64,000 bases of DNA. Source: Richelia intracellularis HH01 (GTDB lineage Bacteria > Cyanobacteriota > Cyanobacteriia > Cyanobacteriales > Nostocaceae). Both the position numbers and the translations under genes were made by a program. The notes under the pieces were generated by a model that worked only from the letters and a program-made list of their open reading frames with translations, had not been told where the DNA came from and made no database searches. Shown here piece after piece: positions 41,165-51,399 of this stretch (the stretch's first letter is position 1; the number at the start of each line of letters is the position of its first letter). Location of the stretch: the NCBI RefSeq assembly GCF_000350105.1, contig NZ_CAIY01000005.1, forward strand, positions 1 through 64,000. The letters are read 5' to 3'.

Positions 41165-43393
41165 TTATTTTTCTACTACTGATTGTAATGCCAGGGGCTG
41201 ATGTTGAATATATGGAACATAATTATAATCCAAACCAGAATTTCTGTTGGCTACAACCCCAATTAGATTCAAACGACTTAACATCCCTGCAGCCTGGGTT
41301 AATTGGGTACGACTAACTTTACCTATACTAGCTACCATAACCACACTTTCACAAAAAGATGCTGTTAATATTGCATCTACTCGCCCCAATACAGGAGAAC
41401 TGTCAACTATTACTAAATCATAATTTTCCTTAAATTCTGCCATTAATTGCAACATGCGAGGTGAACTTAATAAATGGGCGGGATCTGTGGGAATAGGTCC
41501 CGCAGTTACAATATCAATGTAAGATGAGCTAGAAGAAGGAATACTAATTTGAATTGGCGATGTTACTTCTGCAGTTAATAAAGTTGACAGTCCTTTCTCA
41601 TTTGGTAACTCTAACTGTTTATGTAAACTAGGGAAACGCAGATTTGCATCAATGAGTAAAACCCTTTTATGTAAACGAGCTGCACTCATAGCTAATCCTA
41701 AAGCCATAGTTGATTTCCCTCTATCTTCAATGGCTGCAGTAATCATTAAAGATTTAGATTTGGAACTAAGGCTCATCATTTCAATATTTTTATAAAGCAA
41801 ATCCAATGACTCCCAATGGATGGTAGGTTGTAATACTTGAATTGCTTGCGATGATTTTTCTAAGGAGTTATTGTCAGTCAGCTGTGTCAATAAATTTTGA
41901 GATTGTTTAAGGCTTGTTTTGGGTATTGTTCCTAATACTGGGATAGAAATATTTGTTTCTATCTCCGCCGTGGTTCGCACGGCAGAATCAGATGCATCTC
42001 TAATAAAAGCAATTATGGTTCCTAGAACTAATCCTACAACTCCCCCTAATAATAAATTTTGTCTGAGATTGGGACCTATTTTTGACCCTACTAGTGGTTC
42101 TTCAACCACCTGCCAATCAAATCCTCCCTTAGAAAGTTCTTGTCTAAGTTCTTGCTCTGCCTGCAAAAGTTGTTTGAATCTATCTCGGCTTAATTTGACT
42201 TGTGGACTTAATCTACTATACTCAGCTAAAATGGCAGGAAACTGTTTAATTTGTTCTCGTAAAAACTTTTCTTTCTTGACTAAACTTTCATCTTTCACCC
42301 GCAAGGCTAGTATGTTGGTTTGTGTTTCTACCAATTCCTTTGCAAGGTTAAGATCAATTTCACTTAATTGTCCTTGCTGAAGGATATCACTCTTGGCATT
42401 TTTGGTAGTTGTACCTCCTAAAGTCCGAAAAACCTCTTTTTGTAATAGTTTTACCTGACTATTTCTTCGTTGAATTAGCTTAGTTATCTGAGGGGTATCG
42501 TCTGTAAAACGTAATCTTTCCTGAGCTAAAGATAATTCTGTTTTTTGGATTTCATTGAGTAATGCTTGGTAACGGTTAGACTGGCTTAAACGAGAAGAAA
42601 CCAGGGCATTTTGGGGTGTACGTTTCAACTGCTCTTGTAAAGAATTATAACGAGCAATTGCCTCTTCATATTGAGAGCGGGCATTTCTTCGTTCTTCCTG
42701 AATTTTATTTCGAGATTCTTCTAGAGCCTGTGCTTGGGATTCTGGATTTATTAAATTTTTACTTCTACGAAATTTTTGTAAGTTAGCTTCCGTAATTCTT
42801 ACCTCTTTACCAACTTTTTTTAATTGCTCTCTAATAACTTTTAAACCTTTTTTCAATCGTTGTTCTTGTTGCTCTTTATTATAGTTAATATAAACTTTAC
42901 GTAAAGCTTCTAGAACTTTCTGGGTTTTAATTGGATCATTAGCAGAATATTCTGCTAAAAAAATTTTTGTTGCTACCCTATCATCTTTATCCTTAATTTG
43001 AGTTAAAGAAAAAGAACGCTGCATTTCTTTTAAACTTAAATTAGGATAATCATCTTTTAAGTTTATAATTGCTTTTTGAATTAATTTGGAAGTCCGCATT
43101 AAATTCAATTGAGTAATAGTATCAACAATAAAGTAAGAGTCAGTAAACTCTTTTTGCTTGCCAAATCCTTCTAGCTGTCCTTTCCCTTGATAATTAGACT
43201 CTACTAATATTTGCATAGAGCTTTTATAGGTGGGTTTTGTGACTAAAGTCATGATGGCAGAAATTCCAATAGAAGTTATAAATACAACTAATAGCCAAGG
43301 TAATCTACGAATCAAAACATCAAATAGCTGTCCATAATTAGGCTCTTTTTCTGTTTCTATATTTATCTGAGAATTAAAATTTTGTGTCAGCAC
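41165..43393 (-). CDS. Wzc-like polysaccharide co-polymerase with kinase domain (HEP cluster)
   Basis: A 742-aa protein with GTG start. Residues about 15-90 form a Wzz domain beginning RRLPWLLVVFITSIGISAIM (first membrane helix). A long coiled coil (about 180-420) follows, then a second helix NLLLGGVVGLVLGTIIAFI and a C-terminal BY-kinase-like ATPase (about 530-742). Walker A is atypical: AAIEDRGKSTMALGLA, with Asp557 where the first Gly of GxGK is expected and Lys560 kept. Walker A' VLLIDANLRFP and Walker B DLVIVDSSPVL are present. The C-terminal Tyr cluster is poor (YNYVPY). It should set chain length and drive export. It follows the GT4 gene by 41 bp. Confidence 0.87.
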   Translation of the reverse strand: MLTQNFNSQINIETEKEPNYGQLFDVLIRRLPWLLVVFITSIGISAIMTLVTKPTYKSSMQILVESNYQGKGQLEGFGKQKEFTDSYFIVDTITQLNLMRTSKLIQKAIINLKDDYPNLSLKEMQRSFSLTQIKDKDDRVATKIFLAEYSANDPIKTQKVLEALRKVYINYNKEQQEQRLKKGLKVIREQLKKVGKEVRITEANLQKFRRSKNLINPESQAQALEESRNKIQEERRNARSQYEEAIARYNSLQEQLKRTPQNALVSSRLSQSNRYQALLNEIQKTELSLAQERLRFTDDTPQITKLIQRRNSQVKLLQKEVFRTLGGTTTKNAKSDILQQGQLSEIDLNLAKELVETQTNILALRVKDESLVKKEKFLREQIKQFPAILAEYSRLSPQVKLSRDRFKQLLQAEQELRQELSKGGFDWQVVEEPLVGSKIGPNLRQNLLLGGVVGLVLGTIIAFIRDASDSAVRTTAEIETNISIPVLGTIPKTSLKQSQNLLTQLTDNNSLEKSSQAIQVLQPTIHWESLDLLYKNIEMMSLSSKSKSLMITAAIEDRGKSTMALGLAMSAARLHKRVLLIDANLRFPSLHKQLELPNEKGLSTLLTAEVTSPIQISIPSSSSSYIDIVTAGPIPTDPAHLLSSPRMLQLMAEFKENYDLVIVDSSPVLGRVDAILTASFCESVVMVASIGKVSRTQLTQAAGMLSRLNLIGVVANRNSGLDYNYVPYIQHQPLALQSVVEK

Positions 43394-43434
43394 GTTCTTG
43401 TCTCTTAATGACTAATGATTTATGTTGAACTTAT

Positions 43435-44517
43435 CTACCTACAAGTACTTGTTACTACTTGTTCTACTGTTCGAAAAAATTTTTCCTCGGAGAAATTAGC
43501 TACAGCATGGTTACGAATTTGCTGGTAATCCCAGTTTATTGCTTTGCCTCTTAGCAAGGCATTTTGCAAAGAATCAGGGGTTTGTCTCGAAAATAGAACC
43601 CCTGTTTTATCTGGTATTTGAGTATCTAAAACACCACCTTTCCCATAAGCAATTACTGGTGTTCCACTCGCATTGGCTTCAATAGGAACTAGCCCATAAT
43701 CTTCTAAAGCTGTAACAATGATAGATTTTGCATGAGCAAATAATTGAGCACGTTTATCATCAGTCGTATGCCCTAAAAATTCAATATTTCCTAATGCCTT
43801 CGATTTTAATCTTTCCTTTTCTGGACCATTACCAGATATTAATAATCGCCATCCTAACCAATTAAAAGCTTCAACTATTATATCAAGCCTTTTATAACTA
43901 ATCATTCTTGCTGCAGCTAAGTAATATTCATCTTTCTTCTCAGAAAAGATGAATTTACTTGTATCAATAGGAAAGTTGATAACAATAGTTGGTTTACCAT
44001 AAATATTTTGAATTCTCTTAGAAACAACATGAGAATTTGCAATATATAAATCAGGTCCTTGGGAGTATTTTATATCTACTGCTCTCATGTATGCAAATAC
44101 TTTATTAATAAAAGGAGCAAATAATTTATAATCTTTATATTCTCTCAAGTAAGTTTCAGTATCCCATAAAAATCTGGTAACATTATGACAAAAACAAATA
44201 TGGCGTGCCCCATCTCTTTTCTGAACTGATTTTGCAAAGCTTGAACTACTACTAATAATTAAATCATAATCTTGTAAATTTAAGGCACGGAATGCAGGAA
44301 AATATAGTGGTGCTATTAATCTAAAAAATTTTATTGCTCCAGGAATGTTTTGTAAAAATGTAGTTTTAACTAACCTCTGATTCAAATTAATAGTATGTTG
44401 TGGAGCATATAAGGACGTAAAAATATCTGCTTGTGGATACCGCTTACAAAGCAATTCAAACACTCGCTCTGCCCCCCCTCGTTGCGTTAAGTAATCATGG
44501 ACTAGAGCTATTTTCAT
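43435..44517 (-). CDS. Family 4 glycosyltransferase (HEP cluster)
   Basis: An intact 360-aa GT-B enzyme with ATG start. The N-terminal domain opens MKIALVHDYLTQRGGAERVF, the glycine-rich acceptor-side motif; the C-terminal domain has YYLAAARMISYKRLDIIVEA, LLISGNGPEKERL and DYGLVPIEANASGTPVIAYG, including the conserved E-x7-E equivalent that binds the nucleotide sugar. There is no signal peptide. It lies 41 bp upstream of the Wzc-like gene on the same strand, so they probably share a transcript. Sugar specificity is unknown. Confidence 0.88.
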   Translation of the reverse strand: MKIALVHDYLTQRGGAERVFELLCKRYPQADIFTSLYAPQHTINLNQRLVKTTFLQNIPGAIKFFRLIAPLYFPAFRALNLQDYDLIISSSSSFAKSVQKRDGARHICFCHNVTRFLWDTETYLREYKDYKLFAPFINKVFAYMRAVDIKYSQGPDLYIANSHVVSKRIQNIYGKPTIVINFPIDTSKFIFSEKKDEYYLAAARMISYKRLDIIVEAFNWLGWRLLISGNGPEKERLKSKALGNIEFLGHTTDDKRAQLFAHAKSIIVTALEDYGLVPIEANASGTPVIAYGKGGVLDTQIPDKTGVLFSRQTPDSLQNALLRGKAINWDYQQIRNHAVANFSEEKFFRTVEQVVTSTCR

Positions 44518-44844
44518 GACATTTTCTTAGATTGGCCTGAAGTTTATAAAAAAATAAGTAGTTTTATTAAACAGATCACCTATATAGTAAAGATCTATTT
44601 ATCTGCCACATATTATTTGATAACCTAATAATTCATTGCGCTTACTAATAACTATTATGAATACAAATTAACCTATTTAACCCTAGAATTACATTTATGA
44701 ATTTAGCAAATGAATTAGAACTAATTTTTCTAAATGAGAATTTTACTAAACTGCTGATTAACTATATGTTCATAAATTACATTAATCTGAAAAACCAGAT
44801 GAACTTTCATTCTTAGTTATTAGTAAAACTTATAGATAAGAGCG

Positions 44845-44888
44845 AGTCGTGAACTGAGATGAGGATGCAACCACCTCTACTCACGACT
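44845..44888. repeat. Hairpin between two cluster genes
   Basis: AGTCGTGA (44845-44852) pairs with TCACGACT (44881-44888), and inner GATGAGG and CCTC can extend the pairing. It sits in the 406-bp spacer between the SAF-domain oxidoreductase and the GT4. On the transcribed minus strand the T-run precedes rather than follows the stem, so it is not a standard Rho-independent terminator for the upstream gene. A processing or regulatory hairpin is possible. Confidence 0.5.
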
Positions 44889-44923
44889 AAAAAATAGGGG
44901 TTAATAATTAAAAAATATTCTTT

Positions 44924-46240
44924 TTACTGTTTTGCTGCGACTAAAGTTTTGCTAGCATGGAAGTATGAACTTTGTTCATGACGTAAACGATCACAAACTC
45001 TACCTAAAGGTAATCTTACATCATCATAAGTAATAACACTATCTTTAGGAATATCACGTTTCAAGCAACACCCTGCTGCCAAACCCATAGGTAGTAAATT
45101 CTGTTTATAAACTATATCAGCATTTTCACATTGTCCATAAGTCATGTAATAGCCGATTGGGTCGATAGTTTCTCCAGCTTTCAGGTTAATTTTTGCTGTA
45201 GTTACAACATCAACCATAGGCGCATCTAAAGGTGCAAGTACATAATCTTTGAAGATAACTGCACGGGCTACAGATATGGGAACTTCAAAGTGACAAAGAT
45301 GATAAGGAGTATAAAAACTATAGAGAGGACCTTCACCTAATTTATATAATTTTAGATAATGACATTGCTGGGGATCGTCATGTGTAGCAAATATGAATAC
45401 TCCTGGACTGGGTTGAGCACCAACTACATAATCAACTATACCTCCCAATTCCTTAAGTTCATTTACATCATACATTTTTGTTAGTTCGTCAACATGACCC
45501 TTGAATTCATATCCCAACATCCCTCGTCTGGCAACTTTCATTCCTGTTCCGTTAGCAACAATTGCCTGCTCAAAGGAAATTTTTGTCCCATCGGCAAAAC
45601 TAGTCACCATATGAGCCTTCTGACCCCATTTTTGTGCAAAGTCAGCTTGGGTAGTAGGATTTCGATAAGGATCTTGTAATCCTTTGATATTGCCGCATAA
45701 TAAAGGTTTTAAACCAATACTTTTGACAAAGCGATAAAGATTCATCTGTACCCCTGGTTGATCACCATCACAGGCTGTCAGTACTACCCCTGCCTTATCT
45801 GCATAAATTTTCAAAATTGGTCCAATAGTTCCGTCAAGTTCCGCATTCATCATTACAATATGTTTGCGGTAGGCAATACCTTCCATAATAACTTGAGCTC
45901 CAAATTCTACCGCACCAGTAACTTCAATTAAGGCATCAATCTCAGCCACATGGCATAGTATCATTGGGTCTTCTGTTACTGCATATTTGCCAGTGGCGAT
46001 TGCGGTAGACAATTCGTTTTTTGTCTTAACGACCTGTACATCTTCTATACCTGCCCGTATATACGCTTGATGGGCAGCATTTATATGTCGGTTAGAAATA
46101 GCTACTAACTCCATTCCTGGGAATGAATTAATAATTTGATTAGCAATACCTTGACCCATAAATCCAGCACCGATCATTCCTACCTTAATAGTCTTACCAG
46201 ATGCAGCACGGGCTTCTAAAGCGCGATCAATAATAATCAT
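44924..46240 (-). CDS. NAD(P)-dependent oxidoreductase with SAF domain (HEP cluster)
   Basis: A 438-aa enzyme. The N-terminal Rossmann fold is VGMIGAGFMGQGIANQI (GxGxxG), followed by a homoserine-dehydrogenase-like region (ALIEVTGAVEFGAQVIMEGI, VVLTACDGDQPGVQMNLYRF). The C-terminal part (about 345-425) is a SAF domain, with ETIDPIGYYMTYGQCENADI and MGLAAGCCLKRDIPKDSVIT. Similar proteins occur in polysaccharide loci of cyanobacteria and probably process a sugar or acid precursor; true homoserine dehydrogenase activity is unlikely. It is 77 bp downstream of rfbC, consistent with an operon. Confidence 0.82.
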   Translation of the reverse strand: MIIIDRALEARAASGKTIKVGMIGAGFMGQGIANQIINSFPGMELVAISNRHINAAHQAYIRAGIEDVQVVKTKNELSTAIATGKYAVTEDPMILCHVAEIDALIEVTGAVEFGAQVIMEGIAYRKHIVMMNAELDGTIGPILKIYADKAGVVLTACDGDQPGVQMNLYRFVKSIGLKPLLCGNIKGLQDPYRNPTTQADFAQKWGQKAHMVTSFADGTKISFEQAIVANGTGMKVARRGMLGYEFKGHVDELTKMYDVNELKELGGIVDYVVGAQPSPGVFIFATHDDPQQCHYLKLYKLGEGPLYSFYTPYHLCHFEVPISVARAVIFKDYVLAPLDAPMVDVVTTAKINLKAGETIDPIGYYMTYGQCENADIVYKQNLLPMGLAAGCCLKRDIPKDSVITYDDVRLPLGRVCDRLRHEQSSYFHASKTLVAAKQ

Positions 46241-46317
46241 GACTTAATTCCCTACACATTCAGTTTTAGATTATGGATTAATATCTTTTCTTTTACCTTC
46301 CGGAGTTTTATAATTTT

Positions 46318-46875
46318 TTATCTAGGATAGCCACTACCTACACTCATCATTCTTAACAAAGGCCAATTACTATCTTTTTGAGAAATTTCTGTTACCTTTA
46401 ATGGCCAATTAATTTTAAAAAAAGGATCGTCATAACGTAAACCTCTTTCATATCCTGGCTGGTAAAATTCACTCACCTGGTAGATTACTTCACTATCATC
46501 AGTTAGTGCTTGATAACCATGAGCAAACATTTCTGGAATATATAAAGTACGGCTGTTATCGGCAGATAATTCTACTCCTATATGGGAAAGAAATGTAGGA
46601 GATTCAGAACGCATATCGATGATTACATCATATATAGCTCCGCGAATACAACGGACTAATTTAGTTTCTGCAACTGGAGGAATTTGATAATGCATACCCC
46701 GTAAAGTACCTTTTTTATGGTTATAAGATGTATTACATTGAGCAACCACAGGCTTTAAAGAATGTGCTTCAAACTCCTTACCACAGAAAGTCCGTGCAAA
46801 AAAGCCCCGATGATCGGGTCTTTTCTCTAAGTCAATAATGAACGCGCCTTGAAGAGTAGTTTCAGTGAATATCAT
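46318..46875 (-). CDS. rfbC: dTDP-4-dehydrorhamnose 3,5-epimerase family protein (HEP cluster)
   Basis: A 185-aa cupin-fold epimerase, near the usual length. Motifs include IDLEKRPDHRGFFARTFCGK, the catalytic-His block GTLRGMHYQIPPVAETKLVR, GAIYDVIIDMRSESPTFLSH and the C-terminal YQPGYERGLRYDDPFFKINW. It would provide a deoxy-hexose precursor such as dTDP-rhamnose or a related NDP-sugar for the polysaccharide repeat. The rmlA, B and D partners are not in the window. It is the first intact gene of the minus-strand cluster. Confidence 0.92.
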   Translation of the reverse strand: MIFTETTLQGAFIIDLEKRPDHRGFFARTFCGKEFEAHSLKPVVAQCNTSYNHKKGTLRGMHYQIPPVAETKLVRCIRGAIYDVIIDMRSESPTFLSHIGVELSADNSRTLYIPEMFAHGYQALTDDSEVIYQVSEFYQPGYERGLRYDDPFFKINWPLKVTEISQKDSNWPLLRMMSVGSGYPR

Positions 46876-48431
46876 GAATAATCAATTTTTTAAATCTTTA
46901 GGATGAGTTGGTTTAATCTACTCCTATAACAAGTAATTGATCACTGTTGGACAATGGTGTTTACATAGATACACTTTACTCTTTCATTACATAAACTTTA
47001 ATGATTCATTGGAATTTATACAATTCACCATATATTCACTTAGTTAAATTCTTGATAGAATTGAAGCCTGGGTTCTTTAAGTAGTAATTTGGGGTTAGCA
47101 TTGAAAATAATTCACCTCATTTACTTATGAAATCTCTTTTCCACTGCAATATGACAAAATTCCCATTGTTGTTAAGTATTAAATGATAAATGCTCTAAAT
47201 TCAATGATATTAAACTAACCATATTTGATTCAATTACGATGTTTATTCTTTTATTCTTAGGACAATAGAAGCACTTTGTGGTTTCAATAAGAGGTATTGA
47301 GGAGTTAATTTACTATTTTTTCAACTTTAAGAAGCTATAAATTATTTATCATTAGTATAATATCAGGTAAACTTAATTCAATAATTGTATATTGATATAA
47401 CCCTGTATTATAACTTTTCTCTTGATTTACCTTTGTTAAAACTGATATTTCTTTCCTTTGATTGAATCGAAGAAAATGCTTGTAATGATTCCTATTCTTT
47501 CATATAGAAGAGTCGAATTCTTATTTTTCTAGATATTTACTAAGTTGAGTAGAACTTCTAAATCTATCAATCATCACCTGCTTCGCTTTATAAGAATACT
47601 CATTCAATTATTCCGTACTATTTTATTTATCTTCTGGTAATATTACTTGTCTAAAGTATATTTTATAGCTCCTTGCAATTTGTTCATAAAATAGTAGACT
47701 GATTGAGCAAAACCTAGAACTAAAATAAAGGTTAGATAAAATGTGAATTAATATGGAATATTAAATAATTTTCACTTTAGGGATTTTATTATATAGTTTA
47801 TCTCTATTATATGAAGTATATTACTATGGTATAAAAAAATGTTGCTCATAGATAGTAGTACTCAATATTGCTAATATATTTCCTAATTAACTATTATCCG
47901 ATTACATAGCAGTGAAATAGTCATTATCCAAATCTAATATTTAACTAGAGAAATTTAATTTTTATAAAATAGGCTAATTACAAGCCAATACAGAAAAATT
48001 TTAACTTTTTCAGAGTATACGCTATGCCTTTTGGTTAAACATAAACCTACTCATCAATCAATGAATTGTGAAGTCAATGAGTCAACCTCACAAAGCATTT
48101 ACATATATTTAAGAAAGCCTTTCTCTATAATGTTTTTTGTCGAATTTGAGTAGGTTTTAAACTATGAAAATTTTAAAAAATCTTGTAAGCATATTATCAC
48201 CTTATGGCAATTACTGAAGATAATTATCTTGTATATATTCACAACATATATACAAAAATATTTGAAGTTTATTGGAGTAATATGGCAAATATACGTCAGC
48301 ACTACAAGTTTGTAACAATATTGAGCTAGTCTAAAGTTCAGATTTTGTAAGTGTAATCGTATTCTAGTAAATTTACTATTTATAATAGATATTTCCGTTT
48401 GATAATTAGTTGCTTGGAAGATTATCTCATT
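46876..48431. other. Spacer upstream of the cluster
   Basis: About 1.55 kb with divergent genes on both sides, so it should contain the promoters of rfbC and of the plus-strand glycosyltransferase. On the minus strand at about 47640-47715, GFAQSVYYFMNKLQGAIKYT reads like a coding remnant before a stop. Genes that would precede rfbC in a complete HEP island are not intact here. Confidence 0.4.
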
Positions 48432-49439
48432 ATGAGAAAATTATATTTTTTGATTCCTGGTACTGGTGATAAATTTGCTTGCGGTGGATTGTGGGCAGAA
48501 TTGAAAACTATAGAATTGGCAAAAAAGGTTTGTAGTACTGAGGTTGTTACTTATCGTAAAAGGGAAAAAGACAAACTATTTTTAGATGATTTACTTCAAA
48601 CAAAGCAACAGGATGATTGTGCATTCGTAATTAGTTGGGGATTTGATGCACCGAGACTTTCAGTAAAATTAAAAAGATTTAGACTCAACGTAATTTATCA
48701 TGCCCATACAACAGGTTATGGTTTTAGTTTGCCCACTAGTATTCCCATTATTACTGTTAGCCGTAACTCTATGGGATATTGGGGAAGCAAGTCACCCAAT
48801 TCGTTGATTTATTATTTACCTAATCAAATTTCTGATGATTTTTATAATTATCGACAGCCTAGAAATATTGATATTTTAGTTTTAGCCCGTAAGTCATCCA
48901 CATATTTAATCAAAAAATTGATCCCTGAATTACAACAACGTTTTAAGGTAGTTATAATTAACTCCTATGTTGATAATTTACCAAGATTGTTTAATCAAGC
49001 TAAAATCTATATTTATGATTCTGCTGAATATTGGGCACAAAGAGGTATAAGCGAAGGTTTTGGTTTGCAACCATTAGAAGCACTTGCTTGTGGATGTCAA
49101 GTATTTTCTAGTGTTAATGGTGGACTTGCAGATTATTTAGATCCGGGATTTAACTGTTATAAAATTGCTGCTCATTCTTGCCTATTTGATATTCAGCGAA
49201 TTACAGCAGTAATAGATAAATGGCAGTATTTAAATATTTCAGAAGGGTTATTTTCAGAATACCGAAAGCAAAATATTATTAAAAAAATGCAATCTATCTT
49301 AGAAGAAATTAACATTTTTTTTGACAATAATCAGGATGATGCAATATCAATTAGTGAGATAAATTATGCGAGACTAAAACAACTATATTTTAAGAGTAGG
49401 TTTAAAAAAATAATTAAAACATATCTTGCCAAGTTATAA
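48432..49439 (+). CDS. Glycosyltransferase-like protein (GT-B)
   Basis: Start ATG 48432 (335 aa); a TTG 33 bases upstream is less likely. The N-terminus MRKLYFLIPGTGDKFACGGL has the Gly-rich GT-B acceptor-side loop. The C-terminal donor-binding domain has the signature GISEGFGLQPLEALACGCQV (E-x7-E) and SSVNGGLADYLDPGFNCYKI. There is no signal peptide. It is divergent from the HEP-like cluster and could contribute to the same or another surface glycan. Acceptor and sugar are unknown. Confidence 0.78.
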   Translation: MRKLYFLIPGTGDKFACGGLWAELKTIELAKKVCSTEVVTYRKREKDKLFLDDLLQTKQQDDCAFVISWGFDAPRLSVKLKRFRLNVIYHAHTTGYGFSLPTSIPIITVSRNSMGYWGSKSPNSLIYYLPNQISDDFYNYRQPRNIDILVLARKSSTYLIKKLIPELQQRFKVVIINSYVDNLPRLFNQAKIYIYDSAEYWAQRGISEGFGLQPLEALACGCQVFSSVNGGLADYLDPGFNCYKIAAHSCLFDIQRITAVIDKWQYLNISEGLFSEYRKQNIIKKMQSILEEINIFFDNNQDDAISISEINYARLKQLYFKSRFKKIIKTYLAKL

Positions 49440-49509
49440 CTTCAGTATTTTATAACAAATACTATGAATGTCGGCTTCTTGTCATAGAGCTACTCCTCAG
49501 CACTTTATA

Positions 49510-49947
49510 CTAAGGTTTGCTAATTCTATTCGCTAATTCTTTGACTAGACCCATATCCCTAATCTTAGATTTTACTGCTTCTCTGAATGTTTTATTATCT
49601 GTCCAATATGATTTCAAGCTAGCAGATAAATCATCATAAGCTGCATCTAAGGTTTGTCCAATTTCATCACCATTCATCCAATCTACCCCCACCATGGCTT
49701 CGGCCAAACCCTGGAGATAGTCTTGATGTTGAAAATTAATATTACCCTCTTTTTCTTCTTCCCATAACTTTTCTGGTTGATTAATACCTAAAGCTGCTGC
49801 TATATGGTACATGTGTTCGACATTAAATTCATTAGGATACTCTTGTTTTAAAGAATCCACTTTAGATTTGAAATCCTCTTCTAAGTTCTGAGAACCTCTC
49901 AAATAACCTTTAATTTGCAGTAGAGCCAAAGAAAATTTTCTGTTCAT
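49510..49947 (-). CDS. Unknown acidic protein, 145 aa
   Basis: I do not recognise this protein. It is soluble, acidic and probably mostly helical, with no signal or membrane segment. Parts such as EYPNEFNVEHMYHIAAALGI and GVDWMNGDEIGQTLDAAYDD have protein-like composition well above the local background, and the ATG start is clear. It lies tail-to-tail with the glycosyltransferase on the plus strand. No catalytic motif is visible. Confidence 0.6.
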   Translation of the reverse strand: MNRKFSLALLQIKGYLRGSQNLEEDFKSKVDSLKQEYPNEFNVEHMYHIAAALGINQPEKLWEEEKEGNINFQHQDYLQGLAEAMVGVDWMNGDEIGQTLDAAYDDLSASLKSYWTDNKTFREAVKSKIRDMGLVKELANRISKP

Positions 49948-51399
49948 TATTCTTAAAATATTACATGATGTTAGAGATTAATTATAAAGCCAATACTCAG
50001 TCCACTGAGACATTAAACAACTTTTTTTACTAATGTCTTATAATCTCTAATTTTTCCTGCAGGCCACTAGAGGCTAGACTGTTCAAAATTTAAGGATAAC
50101 TTTATAGATATTGTAGGCATTTGTTTAACTTATTTGTTTGTTTCTTTATATCTTACAATCATTTTATTAATTGCAACCTATCATTTTATTGTTATTATTA
50201 ATCACTTAGCAGATAATTAACTCACATGTTTTTTAATATGGAATATGGCAGTTATTCTAATAGAGAGTAAAGCATTATTTAGTGTAAGTATTCAGCATAT
50301 TTTTATTGATAGTTTTGATGTTTAGCATTTATTCTGATATATCATATGTTTTCTTCAGTGTCTCATGATATTTATATGAGAATGAATATGCAAAAACCTG
50401 TATAATCATAACAAGTCAATCTATATGGTTATTTAATTAATAATCAACTCTAATATATAAAGAATGAACATTTTTGTGTTGATAAACTAAGATGTAAATG
50501 AAGTATAATAATATTTTTCTGGATTTAAACAAACAATAAATTAACTTTTTAGAAAATAGATAGTATAGTAGAATATTAAAGTAAGGCATTACTCGAACTA
50601 CCCTAGTAATTTTGAGTTATAAAATAGCTTATTATACAGATAATAATTTTCATGGATAATCAGCTGAATATCTAGATAATTTCTTGATATCCATAAGGAT
50701 TCATCATTAACAAACCTTGATTAGAAATCATGGCTCTTGAGTCTTAACTATGTATGCTCAAAATCTTGTATAGTGACATCTTCATAATTTTAGCTACTTG
50801 GATTTTAGCTGATATTATTATGCCAATTAAAATCCCCATTATTTTTAATGATTCCTGTAATATATTGCCAACCTAACATATAAAGCCTCAGAGTAATTAT
50901 TTTTTCTAAATAGTATTTTGATCAAGTTCTAATGCTTTATCACTAAACCATTTTTTTAAGGGATTTTATTATAGAACAATCAATGATTAACATCAACTAA
51001 ATACAATTATCTTACAATTTTTTATAATATCTATAGGAAAAATATTACAAAATCTATTATTCATATAGCACCCTCATTTTTTTAACTTTTTACCAAACCT
51101 TTTTATGACTTAAAGTCTAGGTTTCTAGTAGTATGTTTATATTATTGATATTGCTATTCGTAATCTTTTCTAATTACTCATGTATGCTGATGAGAATCAT
51201 ATCAAAGAAGCAGGATAAATCAGTTACTTATAATTTTTTTTAAATAGTTATTATTAACCAGATAATTTACTTGTAACTTAGATGAGTATCTTACGACAGC
51301 ATTAATTAGTTTCTTCTTTTCCATTCGGCCAATTTTTCAGGATTTTAGGAGCAAAATATATAACTTCTAACTTTTTGACTTTGCAATTTTTAATTGTTA
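49948..51399. other. Intergenic spacer
   Basis: About 1.45 kb of AT-rich DNA between the 145-aa gene and the LpxB-related pseudogene. I see no gene, RNA or strong repeat. Confidence 0.5.

Noticed and set aside
41919-42380. 153-codon plus-strand frame
   Set aside because: Antisense to the Wzc-like gene; composition (Ser/Cys/Leu runs) is that of a reverse-strand shadow.
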